DNA of 64,000 nucleotides, from the NCBI GenBank assembly GCA_050084515.1, contig CM114271.1, forward strand, positions 31,434,001-31,498,000, written 5' to 3'. How positions within the stretch are numbered: the stretch's first letter is position 1; each line of letters starts with the position of its first letter. Source of the stretch: Blasia pusilla. Its lineage: Eukaryota > Marchantiophyta > Marchantiopsida > Blasiales. A model generated the notes under the pieces. The model had not been told where the DNA came from, did no database searches, and saw only the letters and a program-made list of their open reading frames with translations. The position numbers and the translations under genes were made by a program. This document shows positions 23,541 through 36,600 of the stretch, in pieces.

Positions 23541-24059
23541 ACGTTGTAGAGTCTCCTTGCCTTAGGAAAATTGACAACGGGTTTCTCTAGGTAGAAAAAT
23601 CCAAGGTTAGGTCATGACAAAGGGTTAAAGTAAAAATGTGGTTAGATACGTTTAGATGGAAAAGATATTTCTACATGATCAAATTGGAAATTAATTCCCT
23701 TTCCCCAAAATATTGAACTTTCCAAACCTACTTTGGATATCATCTTATGAGACTCTTGTAGGAATAAAAAATAAGAATCGAAATTGTTTTTTTTCATACT
23801 AAATGAATTTCTATACTAAAGATAATTTTCTACAATAGAGTCATAGCATCTCGTTACTCACTCATTGTTTAGAATGACTATCTAAGTCCTAGGAAATGTT
23901 TGGATATAACTTAGTCATATTCCGACGTAGTTTGATGACCAAGTCATATTTGTAAATGACTAAATTTTCCGTACTTTATATTAATATATGACTAAAGAGT
24001 GACTAAGAGACAATCTAGTCATAAGTTGAAGTCATGACGAACACTAGTCATACAAATCT

Positions 24060-24089
24060 TAGTCATAAAAGCCGGTTTTTCTTCTAGTG
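24060..24089 (-). repeat. CACTA terminal inverted repeat (right end)
   Basis: On the - strand the terminus reads cactagaagaaaaaccggc, followed by repeated tgactaa-type motifs. It is bounded by gta at 24090-24092. The match to the plant CACTA consensus (CACTA, then a purine-rich AAGAAA block, then CCGG) is direct. Confidence 0.75.
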
Positions 24090-24092
24090 GTA

Positions 24093-27000
24093 GGAAATGA
24101 TTTTGAGGTAATGTCTATGGGAAGAGAGTGAGTTTATCTCTTCGCATATTATATCAATTTTGCTAAAGTAGGAGGCATTTCTTGCGTAGAACTGAGATCA
24201 AGAAAAACCAAACATGTTGATCTAGAGCTAGTAAAAGTAGAATTCGTGAGACCTTTCAACATTACATTGAGGTCAATTGCGGGGATAGATGAGTGTGTTG
24301 CGGATACTCAATCAAAAAGCTTACAATCAAATTAGATTCTCCACTCTCCTCAATTTTGTCCATTTGCATAAGGTCCACCTTCAATTTTATAGTTCTAATT
24401 TGATATGTAGGGGGTGTTATATCCTCCATCTCCCAAGGAGACTCAATTATCTCTTCGCACTTTTTGTGCTTCTTTTGGTCTAGTCGTTCTACAGAAGGAC
24501 ATCAACTTGGAATAGAATCTCTATGAGCATCTCCAAAATCCACGAGTTCACGTGAGCCTCATGATACATATCTTCTAGGTTTAGAAGGGTTATAGTATTT
24601 CCCATGTATTGGATTTTTTTTATTCTCTCCAATTCAGGACTTGTAGTGATCTTGATACATTCTTCTAGGTGAGAAGTCTTCCCTCTCGTCACATAATGTG
24701 TCCCCTATCTTAACTCCATATTGCTCTGTTGAGCAAGATGGGTAAGTAATGTACTTTTTAAAGTCATTTTTGTCTCCGACCCTTGGCATATTTCATAGCA
24801 ATCACTCTAGTTGTCATCTTGTAATTTGAACTTCTATTTTGATTTTTATGTAGAAATAGAGCATGTATAGTTATAACACATATACTAAACGCACCCTTAT
24901 TGTTTTCTATGCAAGGAACTAGAGCCTAATGAGTGAAAGTTCGGGGTTTAAAGTATAGTTGAAATCTTGTAGAGTCAGAGTTCTCTAATGGTAGGAATCA
25001 AAGATAGATGATCACGAGTAGAGTAGTGCACAAGGTGTGTCGTTATCCTTAGGGTTTATATGGTGGGACTTGAGGATCTACATCCAACAAAGACAAAGAA
25101 TATTAGACTGTATTCTAGGAAAAAGAATAGATGTGTAATTCATTGAGATTGTAAGAGTCAAGTTAATATTACAAAAGGTGCAAATACCCCTAATTGCACT
25201 CACCTAGGAAGTGCAATATACAATTGTATTTCCTAAAACCACAAAAAAATAAATTTCCAAGCCTTAATATCTATCCCAAATTTGAATCACACAATTGTAA
25301 AAAAATTGAATGAATGCACTATCACCACACCTAAATTGACACCCATTTAACACCAAATCAAGGTCGCTTGCTAAAGGTGTAAATATAGTATGCACGTGTA
25401 GCACCGAGGCTATACCCAATACCTTAATTATATACCTTAAAGTAAGGCGGAGATTAGATGAACGACCTAAATGAAATTATGCATCAACGATATGAAATAC
25501 TTAACCAAAAAAATGTACGTATGTTTGGAGCTACATTTTTGTATGTTCCAACCAAAACTTGGATATTTCCTCTTCAAAATAGTAGATCTTCAACATATGA
25601 AAATTCCTTAGTAACTACGCATGGAATGTGCAACTTGGTTTGAAAGGGATACATGTCATTCAACCAACTTTCATAGGAGACACGTGTAAAGCAGATACCA
25701 TTTTGAGTCCCACAACCCATCCCTCTTATAGTAATAGAGATATTAGGACAAGTATCAAAGAATGATCACATGGAAAAAAGTAAATAGAAGGATATGCATG
25801 TGAAAATATTAATCCCCAAACTATAAAACAACTTCTTTCTTGGAGGAAGATTATACTAATCTATTATCTTTATTGATGAAGAAGGTTGTTATATGAAGAA
25901 ATTCCATTTATAAAATAAATGAAGATTATTTCAGAGAGAAATTGGAGTTGTTAGTTAAAGTGAACCTCTAAATTACATGTGGTCGTGCATGAATAAAACA
26001 CTTATTTTTGTAATGTACTTAAAACTAAGAAATATCAATTCTATGGAGAAATCATACAAATATATGTGTTAGCTCAAGTGGAGGATTTATGAAGCATTCT
26101 TTATGTTAAATATAAATGGTGTTATAAATGAAACACTAAACGATAATCATGAAATATTCCAAAGTCTTCCTCAATTTTTTTAATTTTTTAATTTTATTTT
26201 TGTGTAAAGGTTCATGAGGAAATCAAATTATTTTTAGGAAAGAAGGATGTCAAGTGAATGATGGGACAATAATTATTCTTCAAAATGATTGAAAGAGGTC
26301 GTAGAGAATTAAAGAGGTTCTCCACAGGTTGGGAGTGAAATTTAGTCCAAATTACGGAAAAGAAGATCAAAAGGAGAGATTTTATTTTCTTAATTGAGGG
26401 ATGGGGATTGGGAAAGGAACGATAACTTTTCCCCCCAAGTAATAAGGGATAAGATATGATTAAAAAAAGATAAAGTTAGAGATCATTTTTTTAATATGAA
26501 AGCCAAAATCAACCCGTGTTAATAAATTAGAAAGCACATGCAATTAAACAAAAAATATCACCACATTAAAAGATTATTTTTTCTCACCATGCATTGCATT
26601 TGACATGGACATTAAGGATGAGAGAGTGGGAAATTAAAGGAGGTTATACACCATGAAGGAGTTTCTCCGCTCTCTCAAATCTGATTTATGTGTATGAGCT
26701 ATCACTTGAATACTATGATTTCTCATTTAAAAGAAAGGCGGAATTCTAGAATTTCGAAATTCATTAGCTCCACATTATGATTCTCCACATGTTTTTCTTC
26801 CACCATTGCAAGCTAACAAATTACTAATATTCTACTATTAAAAGAAGGAAAAAAAGAAAACTATATTTCTTTTAACACTAGTGAAGGTTGCATAGATGCG
26901 ATCTTACGACCGTGAAGACTAGATGCAAGCGAATATAGATAAGATAGAACTTGTTTCAAAATAGATTCATTTAAACCTCCGATGTGGAAAAGTGCAGTCG

Positions 27001-27510
27001 TAGAGACAATGTTTGGGTGTCTCGATAGGAAGAATATTACGGAATAGGACGTCGGATATGCATACAATGTAAAATAAAAAAAAATGAACCTCATTAAATA
27101 TGCATGATGGATACAAATAGGAAGACTGACTTACGAAGCTTTAAATTTCCGATTTGGAAAAATCTATGTACACGTGTTGCATGGAGGGAAATTAAACAAT
27201 AATAGAAGAAAATAGAAATTGCAGGAGATGTGGATTCGTTTATTTAATGTGACGGGTGGCTTCACATGGACATCCACCAAAAGTAAATAAATCAATTGGA
27301 ATTCTATGGGGCCCACAGCCGAGCAAAGTGGGAGGACCCTTACAAAAAATCGAGGAACGGTGAATACCACAGAAGGCAACTACGAAGTGTGGACAAGGTA
27401 CCACATCGCACTCGCTCGGGGGATGGACGGACGGATCTGAGGACTTGAAGACTCCGGAACTCTCGTTACAAGAACGAGGATGACCGGACGTGACAAGAGG
27501 CGCGATTTGA
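24093..27510. other. AT-rich gene-free stretch with diverged dispersed repeats
   Basis: No frame longer than about 75 codons and no recognisable protein. Part of it (about 26540-26690: caccatgcat, gacattaaggatgag, ccatgaaggag) resembles 54670-54775 in order and spacing, so both may be decayed copies of one dispersed repeat. The last 150 bases before 27510 turn GC-rich, as expected near the promoter of the bromodomain gene. Confidence 0.45.
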
Positions 27511-27678
27511 ATGGTCGAGGCTCGGGTTAGGTCAGGTGAGGTGAAGAGTAGCGGAGGAGCGGATCGAGGAGGACGGGACGGGGGTGCCGGCGAACGGAGG
27601 GGAAGGGAGGGCAGGAAGGCAGGGGGAGGCAAGGGAGGTGGCTGGCTGGCTGCGAGGGAAGAGGGAGAGGTATGGGCC
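27420..27678 (+). promoter_or_regulatory. GC-rich 5' leader of the bromodomain gene
   Basis: This purine-rich, G-dominated stretch (gggaagggagggcaggaagg and similar) sits directly before the chosen start codon and after AT-rich DNA. It is probably 5' UTR and core promoter. No TATA box is evident. It contains an in-frame ATG at 27511 that could extend the protein by 56 residues. Confidence 0.45.
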
Positions 27679-30600
27679 ATGGCGGACAAGGACAAGAAGA
27701 AACTGAAGGTCATTCTCAAGCTTCCCAAGTCTCATCAGAAATTTCCAGCAACAGCACCTTTACAAGGGGGAACACAGTCTGGAGCGAATTCGTCTGCCCC
27801 TGCTTTTTCAACCCCTTCTCATTTCTCAGCATCTCAAGATCACCGCAAAATTGTGCAATCTCATCATGGGGCTGTTGCATCATCCTTGGGGCTGCTGGCA
27901 CAGTCCGCTTCTGGGGCTTTCAACTCCTCTGTACGATCTACTTCCACCTCCGTATCAGGTCCGTCTCCGGCACCACTGGCCCATGTCTCATCCCCCAATC
28001 ACCCTCTCACACCACCTAAGAAGAGGAAGTTCAAGACTGTAGAGCAGAGCGGAGCTTTGGGGGTCGGAGCGTTAGTGGTTGGTTCTGGTGGTGTTAGCGA
28101 GGTTGTTGCAGCTGGCAAGGATGAGGGCATTAAGTCTGCAGGAGCAGCAACAGCGGCAGCAGTGGGAGGAGCTTCTTCCCCTGCGCCGCTGCCACCACCG
28201 GTCAAGAAATCTCACAAGGTGTGTATTCAACAATATAGTGTTTCACTCTTGCTGTAACGGTTTACCTGTTCGCCTAATTTAATAGCACAATCTGTAATAA
28301 CCTTTCTCGGTATACTTTTTAAAGCCCTACTTCAAGTCATTGTTCTGGAGCCGGAGTGTAACTCCACTTCCTTAACATGTTAACGAGAGCGAATTGTGAG
28401 GTACGTGGTATCAGTCACCTGTAGACTGTTGATAGACTCGTCAAGGACATCTTTGTCTGGTAGTTGGTAAGCATCTGAGGCCTTAGTTTCTCTAAAGGGA
28501 GTTCCAGGTCAATAAGTTCCGTCTTCGTGTAACTGTTGATTAGGTTTTGGACATTGTTGCACGGCTTGGGAGCCCGGGCACGGATTTCTCACTTTGAGGA
28601 GCAACATAGTCAACCTTCTGGCGGCCGCGTGACTCATATCTGGAATTATTTTGCAGAAGCAAGTCAAACCGGAGACCAAAATTGATGCACCACCACCTAA
28701 TGTACTTCCAGGTATGATGCAAAAAGTCCGATATCAAAAGATATTTATCTTTTCGTCTCTTGAAATGAGGAGCTATTCTTAATTTTGCGGCCTCATTCAT
28801 TTGGGGATTGATGGACAGGCTCATCGGCATATCTTCATGTTTCTTCCCAGCCTCTATCCAAAGTGCTTCTGGAAGGTGTCCTCGACAAATTGCAAAAGTA
28901 TGTCCACACAATCTTATTGTGCTAGTTATGGAGATGTGCTATGATGATTCACCCAGTGTCTGTGAGTTGTCTTCCCAATGTGTAAATTATGGGACTTTTG
29001 ATCTGGTTATTTTTGGTGAAATGTTACAGTCCGGTACTGGCAACATTGCAGTTGCCTCCTTGGTACCTGAATCATCTTGAAATTGGGCTCAGGGCTCTTT
29101 CTAGGAGCTCGAGTCTGCTGTCTGTTTGCACGCGTTTGGCATTGGACATGGAGCTGATATAATTGACATGCCATGGTACAGGAAAGACACATATGGGGTG
29201 TTTGCTGAACCTGTGGATGCTACCCAGGTGATCGCTGTGAATTGTTTGAGTTTGTTGAGGTGCATTCCATTAGCTTATTATGGTCCATATTTGATTAGTT
29301 TTAGTGTGGAAGTTGTTTGTACTACCTTACAATATTGGATATTCCTGCTGAAAGTGTGCCACTTCTCCAATTCTAACCTTAAAAATGTCGTGGTCACCAG
29401 CTACTTCGTTTCTCTCTGCTGATTTTGATGTGGTGTCTCCAGGTTCCAGATTATTATGACGTGATCAAGGACCCTATGGATTTTGGTACCATGAGGAAAA
29501 AAATAAACAAGGGCTCGTATGGGACAATAGAAAGTTTTGAGGTTTGCTCTCTCTCTCTCTCTCTCTCTCTGAGGTGATGGGGAAAACCTGGACCCAAAGA
29601 AGACCCGTAAAGCAGGCCAAATCTTGGACGAAAAAGGTTCAAGAGATTGTGCAAGCTCCCAGCAGGGCCTGAACTGTGGGAGCAAGATGAGACAGCATTC
29701 GTGGATACCATAACCAAAGCAGTAGGCAAACGCTCACAGCAGAACAGCATGGAGGAAGCCATGAAAATGTCTGACCTCTCTCTCTTGATGGTATATCCCT
29801 AGAAGTCAGAACTGAAGAACTATTTGCGGGGAACCCCTTGCTTGGGAACCCGGCTCAAGTTCAAGTTCAAAACGGGCGCAATCCCCTTGAACCATAAGAA
29901 AAGCAGGATGGGAACACAACTAAACTCTTGCGCCTTGTGTGACGATGGGGACGAAACCTCTAGTCATTACTTGGTCTCCTGCGCAAAATTCACAACACAC
30001 AGAGCAAGAGCATATGCTGATATTGCTAAGCTGGTAGCACCAGAATTGTTCAACACATTCAGTAGCCTTGATTCATTGCCCAAAGCTGCTGCACTGGTAA
30101 GTAATGTCTATTGGGGATCCCAATCAGGTAAAGTAGATTGTGTGGTGAAGAGTTTCTTGGTTGACACTTGGAAGCTGCGCACAAACACGTTATTTGGTCA
30201 GCACTCACACTATATGAGAGTGTCTCCCTCCTCTCATATGGTACCTTCTTCACTTGCTTCTCTCTCTACACCCATCCCAGTCTCAAGCACCGTCCAACCA
30301 GGGCGCAGGGTCTATGGTCGCAAGGCTACGACAGGCACTACTTAATGAGTACAGTCTCTCTCTCTCTGTGTGTGCACCGTCCAATCAGGGCGGGGGTCTA
30401 TGGTCGCAAGGCTACGACAGGCACTACTTAATGAGTACAGTCTCTCTCTCTCGCACAGTCTCTCGCCCAAGATGCGGTCATACCAGGGCTACTACACGAG
30501 ATCCCATCAGAACTCTGCAGTTAAAGCACCGTCCAACCAGGGCGCGGGGTCTATGATCGCAAGGCTGCAACAGGCACTACTTAATGAGTACAGTCTCTCT

Positions 30601-33600
30601 CGCCCAAAGCTGCTGCACTGGTAAGTAATGTCTATTGGGGATCCCAATCAGGTAAAGTAGATGTGTGGTGAAGAGTTTTTTGGTTGACACTTGGAAGCTC
30701 CGCACCAACACGTTGTTTGGTCAGCACTCACACTATATGATAGTGTCTTCCTCCACTAGTATGGTACTTCCCTCACTTCTTCCTCTCTCTACACCCATCC
30801 CAGTCTCAAGCACCGTCAACCAGGGCACGGGGTCTATGGTCGCAAGGCCACGACAGACACTACTTAATGAGTACAGTCTTGACTGGAGAGTTCAAGCACC
30901 GTCCAACCAGGGCGTGTGGTCTACAGTCGCAAGGCTATGATGGGCACTACTTAGTGAGTACAGTCTCTTGACTGGAGAAAAAGCTCCACCTGGTAACACC
31001 AGAATTGTTCAATTTTATTGTAGCCTGGATTCATTGCCCAAAGCTGCTGCACTGGTAAGTAATGTTAATTGGGGATGCCAATCAGGTAAGGTAGATGGTG
31101 TGGTGAAGAGCTTCCTGGTTGATACTTGGAAGCTCCGCACATTGTGTGGTCAGCACTCACAAAATATGAGAGTGTCTCCCTCATATGGTACCTTCTCACT
31201 TCTTCCTCTCTCTATACCCATCCCAGTCTCATGCACTATCCAACCAGGGCGCAGGGTCTATGGGTGCAAGGCTACAACAGGCACTACTTAATGAGTGCAG
31301 TCTCTCTTGACTGGATATCCTGAACAAGCAGAACGGAAGAACTATTTGTGGGGTACCTGTTGCTCGGGAACCTGGCTTCCAAAGTTTGAGTTCAGGATGA
31401 GGGCAATCCCCATGAACCACAAGAAAAGCAGGACTGGAACACAACTAAATTTTTGCACCTTGTGTGATGATGGGAATGAAACTTCCTGCCATTTCTTGGT
31501 CTCCTGCACAAAATTCATAGCACTGAGAGCAAGAGCATATGCCTAACATTGCCAAGTGGCTAACACCAGAACTGTTCAAGACATTCTGTAGCCTAGATTC
31601 ACTGCTCAAAGCTGCTGCACAGGGAAGTCGTGTGTATTGGGTACCCTAATCAGGTAAAGTATGGAGTGTTGTAAAGAGCTTCCTGGCTGACTCTAAGAAG
31701 CTTGGCACCAACACTTTGTATGGTCAGCACTCCAACTAAATGAGAGTGTCTCCCTCCTCTCATATGGTACCTTCTTCGCTTCCTCCCTTCTTTACACCTA
31801 TCCCAGTCTCTAGCTCTGTCCAACCAGAGTGTGGGGTCTATGGTCACAAGGTCACGACAGGCACTAGTTAATGAGTACAGTCTCTCTGTATTGGGGACCC
31901 AAATTAGGTAAAGTAGATGGTGTTGTAAAGAGGTTCCAAAAGTCAACTAGGAAGCTCTTCACAACACCATATACTTTACCTCCAACATTCTGTATGTTCA
32001 GCACGGACACTACATCAAAGGCTCTTTTCTCATACTCTCTGCATTTCTTCTTCTCGTGGCACCCATCCCAGTCTGTCCAACCAGGGCATGGGGTGTATGG
32101 TCGTGAGGCTATGCCACGCACTACTCAGTGAAACAGTCTGTCTCTCACTTTGTACCTTCGCCACTTCTCTCCCTCTGTGCACCCATGCCAGTCTCTAGCA
32201 CTGTCATATCAGGGTGTTGGGTGTTTCGTTGCAAGGCTATGACAGATATCTTTTAACGAGGACTGGCTTGCTTGTGATGATGGGGATGAAACCTCTAGAC
32301 ACTACCTGTGTAAATCTCACAACACAGAGTAACAGCTTATGCTGAAATTTCCAGGCTGGTAAGGATAAGATCTACCCAATGAGGATAGTTTCAGTTGCAG
32401 CAAAGTCAGTGCAAGCTTGGGATGTTTTCACCTAATGGAATCATATCTCAGGTGAAAGGAAATGTGACATACCACCAGAACTCTAATCCTTCAATGCTAT
32501 ACTCTACTCTTCTAAAGTCTGGTGCCCAGTGCCAAAGGAATGGCCCAAGATTCTCCACAAACTCTGTGGCAATGCTTGGGAATTTTGGAAAACGACTCCT
32601 CATGATACACTAATGGCTAGATTTGGTGTGGTACCAAAGGATATTCATTGCACAAAAAAATATGATCACATTCCTCCTTCACGTCTTGGTTACCATGAAG
32701 GATGACCCCAATGTCCTCTCTGCAATAGCCCTCAAAGCATCCTTGGAATGCTGCTACCAAAATAACAAATCATTACCACAGCTGCACAGAATGGCTCTGA
32801 AAATGTGGCATCAATTCATGATGTGTCAAGAAGGCTCTGTTAGAGGAGCTGTGCAAGACTCACACAGTTGGGATAAGCACAAAAGCCTTAGGGAAGGAGT
32901 TGCAGTAAGTCTTAGTCTTCTATTGAAAGGATGTGCAAAATTACCACTCTTTCATGAACACTAGAGAGATTGCATCTGTGTGCCTATCAGATAGAGTCCT
33001 GACTGTCCAAAATGTGGCCATTCTACAGGCTGATATATATCTAATATGTGGCAATGCAATGCGCTACAATGGACCAGACACGATATATTACAAGCAGGTA
33101 ATGTGTGAAAGGTTTTAGGCTGGGATGCTGATGATGTTAACCTTTCATGCATGCTGCATTTTGATAGCTTTATTTTGGTTCCTCACAGGATCTTGGTTTG
33201 TCCAGGCACGGGCTATCAAGGATATGGCTCGCAGGGCACTGGAAAGTATTAGAAGTCAGCTTGCAGGGGAAATTCGGAAACCTGTATCACACAAGAAGAA
33301 ACCACCTCCGCCCAAGAAACCTCACTCCAAGAAACCAACTCCAAGCAAAGTGCGGTTTGATGTTGCAGGTTCAGACTTTGCCTCAGGTGCAACACTGGCT
33401 GGGGATGGAGAGGTCGGGGGATGGTCTAATTCTACTGTGGATGCGGGGAAGGCTAAGAAAGGGGCATCAATGGAGAAGCTGGTGGGCATGGGTGAGGATT
33501 CTGAAAGTGCGTGGGCCTTCCAAACTGGTCCTACTGAAGTCAAAGTTGATGCACAAGACGAGCCCTCAGGTATATTCTTGTCAGCTTGTTTGTTGAGTTG

Positions 33601-36600
33601 TCTGTTGTGTATCCACCAAGTGAGTCAGCCATGTGTTGTCTCTAAAGGGTCTGGAGGTGTGAAAGTTACCTTCGGGGTAGGGCCCTGCTAGAGTGGGGTC
33701 CTTTTTATTTTTGGGTTGAGGAATTCAATTTGCTTCGGGCTCCTCGAGTAAGAGTTTTATGTGTGTGGTTGATGATGTCTGCATTGGAATGCTTCTTTAG
33801 CCATTCATTTCACTTCTAAGGGGCCTGGTTCTCTGCTGTAACTGCTTAATTTTGAATGAGTCATGTAATGAATACTAGAGAGTTTCTGTCTCCTTGCATC
33901 CACTCTCCTTAATAGTTCATATCGGTGTCTTCAGGTGGTTTGTGCTTTGTAATGAGTATGACCAATTGCTGTCACAGTGAACAAGAACACTGAATTTATG
34001 AGTAACATGGTTGGCAAGGGGCACAGTTTAAACGAGTGATGGTGTGATTTTGTAGGAGTTGCAGCTAGACCTATGGGCCCAAAGGATGGTCGACGCCCTC
34101 TTTCTACTGATGAATATCATCGGAATACTTATAAACCTAGACTGCTTCCAGCTCACGGCCAGGGTCCGCCTCTTGCGGCTGTTGGTGGGGAGCTACGACA
34201 ACTTTTACCTGTAAGTCCCTTTTTCAACCCAATAATGAGTTGAAGTGACCCTTTCTAGTTATTGACTGCAGTATCATCTGGGATCTGGTCTGGAGCTAAT
34301 GATTGGTTTGTGCCTTGTCTATTTATCAGGTGGGAAGCCAAGTGGAGCATGCATACTCCAAAAGCTTAGCCCAATTTGGTGCTATATTGAGTCCAACGGC
34401 TTGGCGGTTTGTTGCTAGGAAGCTGCAAAAGGTTATTGCGCCTAACACCCCGTTTGGCCCTGGGTGGATTGGAGAGCCAGGTGTCTCTGTGGAGCTAAAG
34501 AAGCCATTGGTTGTAAATGCTCCATCTCAAACTCCTCAGTCTGTTCAACTTGTTGTAGGATGTAACACTGCAAGTACTTTGGAGACTGCAAGTGTTCCAT
34601 CCCCTACAGGAGTCTTACCGAGAGCTGCTGCTCCGGTTAAGAGTTCTAGCCCTGCTGTTTTGGCCGGGGCATCTCCCGTTAGTTCACCCGCTTTGCCAAA
34701 AAATGCAGCAACTAATCAAGCAAGTGCTGATCGGTTGTCAGGTAGTAAAGCAGGGCCAGGATATTCATCGGGATCTCTGGGAAGATCATCCTCTAAAGCC
34801 AGTTCAAGTCAAACCGTTATCTCCAGCTTGTCCAAGGCTGCACAAACTCAGTCTAGCATCTCACCTAGTAGAAGTGTTGAGCCTGTCTTGAGTGAAATGA
34901 CATCAATTACAGCAGCCAGTGTTGTCTCTGGAACTATGGCAAATTTTTCCTCTGCAGTTTCAGAACAGGGGCACATAATGGGCGCCCATAGCAGTTACAC
35001 TGTTTCTGGACAGTCAGCTCCTGTTACTGTGCCTCCACCAAATTTCTCTCCAGGCACAGGTCAATCAGACTCTGCTGTGGTTTCCAATCCAGGCGTCAGT
35101 GGTCAATCAGCACCTATGAACACATCTGGTTATTCTCCAGTCGTTGGACAATCAGGATCTGCAGGGGGACAAGTGCCAGACTATGGGTCGGGTGTTGTGC
35201 AAGCTGGTACAAGTGCTATTATCCCAAAATCTACTGGAGCTCCCAAATCAGGTCCAATTACTGGCACTTTGTCTAGTTGCTCTACAGTAGGCGTCCAACA
35301 GAGCTCTGGTGCAGGTGCATTGTCCAACTATTCCTCTGCAGGTGTTCAAGCAGGATCTAACAGTTCATTGTCAGGCTTCTCCCCTGGCATAGCAAAGTCA
35401 ACGCTTGGTGGGGGTACCATATTGAGTTATTCTTCAGGAGGGTCACAGAGCATTTGTATAGGACCTTCCACCCTCTATCCTTCAATAGTTTCACAGTCTG
35501 GGTCAGGTGTCAGTAATGTATCGAGTTATGGTCCTGCTATTTCAAAGTCAGGGCATGGTATTGGTGCTGTGTCGAGTTTCAATACCACAGGTTTACAATC
35601 AGGTCTGCCTGAGCCCAACTACTCATCTGGAGCTTCTCAGTCAGGGACAGCAGGAGTTGCAAGTATGAATTATGCATCTGGAGCTGGGAAGTTGGGCTCA
35701 GCTGTAGGCAACATTACAGCCTATCAATCAGCAATTGGGCAAGCTGGGCTAGCTGTTGGGACTGGGTATCCGATGGCATTATCACAGCCTGGCCTCGGTG
35801 GAGGGGTGATCCCTAGTTTCTCTTCTGGAGTGGTTCAACCAAGTATGGTTGTGATACCTGGTTACTCTTCTGCAGGAAGTGGACAATCGGCACTTGTTAC
35901 AGGTGGGATGTCTAATTTCTCCTGCAGTCCTTCTCAGTCTGGTCAAGGTGTAGGCCACTCTCCAAGTTATCCCTCTGGGGTAGGTCAAATGGGCGTTTTT
36001 GACATGAAGTCGGAGAAGGTACTTCAGTCAAGATCACAGCTTGGTGGTCTTCCTGGCTCAATATCAGATATGCAGGCCAGAAATGGAGGATCGGAGGAAG
36101 TGATGGGTGCAGGGATTGTACATAATACTGGTGTGAAGCAGAATCGGTCAATTGATGGTGGAAGTTCCTCTAGTGATGGTACAGGTGGGCCCCGGTTAGT
36201 TTGGACTCAACAGGGTCCTAGTGGCATGAGTTCCCAGGAGCAGGCAGCTCGGGCAATGAACTTGATTGTTGGGGCGAAAGGATTCACTCCCTCATGGAAT
36301 GGCAGCTTGCCTCATGGAGGGACAAGTTATGCTTTCACTCCAGTTACATCATCAGTTAATCGAGGCGATGTGAGTTTACAGGCGAATGTACAAGCTTGGG
36401 CCCAAGCTCGGGTTATGGGTTTAGCTCAGCAGCAAGTCGAAGTTAAGCAAAAGATTTCTCCTGCAGTTCAAAGTTTTCACCCACAGACTTCTCAATTGAA
36501 ACTACCACCAAGCGTGCCACAACTGCAACCTCACATGTATGGAGAGTATAACGTTCATTCTTCCAGGCTTCCTTCACACAGTACAGGACCAGCACAGCCT

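Larger units (their letters stand above)
17674..24089 (-). mobile_element. CACTA (En/Spm-like) DNA transposon, disrupted by a nested gypsy element
   Basis: The right end at 24089 is, on the - strand, CACTAGAAGAAAAACCGG, a canonical plant CACTA terminal inverted repeat, followed by gta as the possible 3-bp target duplication. Next to it (23890-24060) and at 17680-18060 are many copies of tgactaa, gagtcatat and gtcataa in both orientations, which is typical subterminal repeat structure. Between them, 18605-18900 on the - strand reads as a transposon-associated domain. The gypsy copy C (18906 to about 22745) interrupts this region. The left terminus is missing; copy A's LTR abuts the subterminal repeats at 17674. 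Confidence 0.65.

Noticed and set aside
26830-26860. tctactattaaaagaagg as a Helitron 5' end
   Set aside because: It resembles some plant Helitron starts, but AT-rich DNA gives such strings by chance and no paired 3' end was found.
28405-28415. tggtatcag as a retrotransposon primer-binding site
   Set aside because: It is a partial match inside an intron of the bromodomain gene with no LTR or pol sequence nearby.
34303-34329. Extension of the last bromodomain-gene exon upstream to 34303
   Set aside because: The open frame continues into the intron, but the acceptor at 34328-34329 joins in phase with the previous exon and the upstream bases are polypyrimidine intron sequence.
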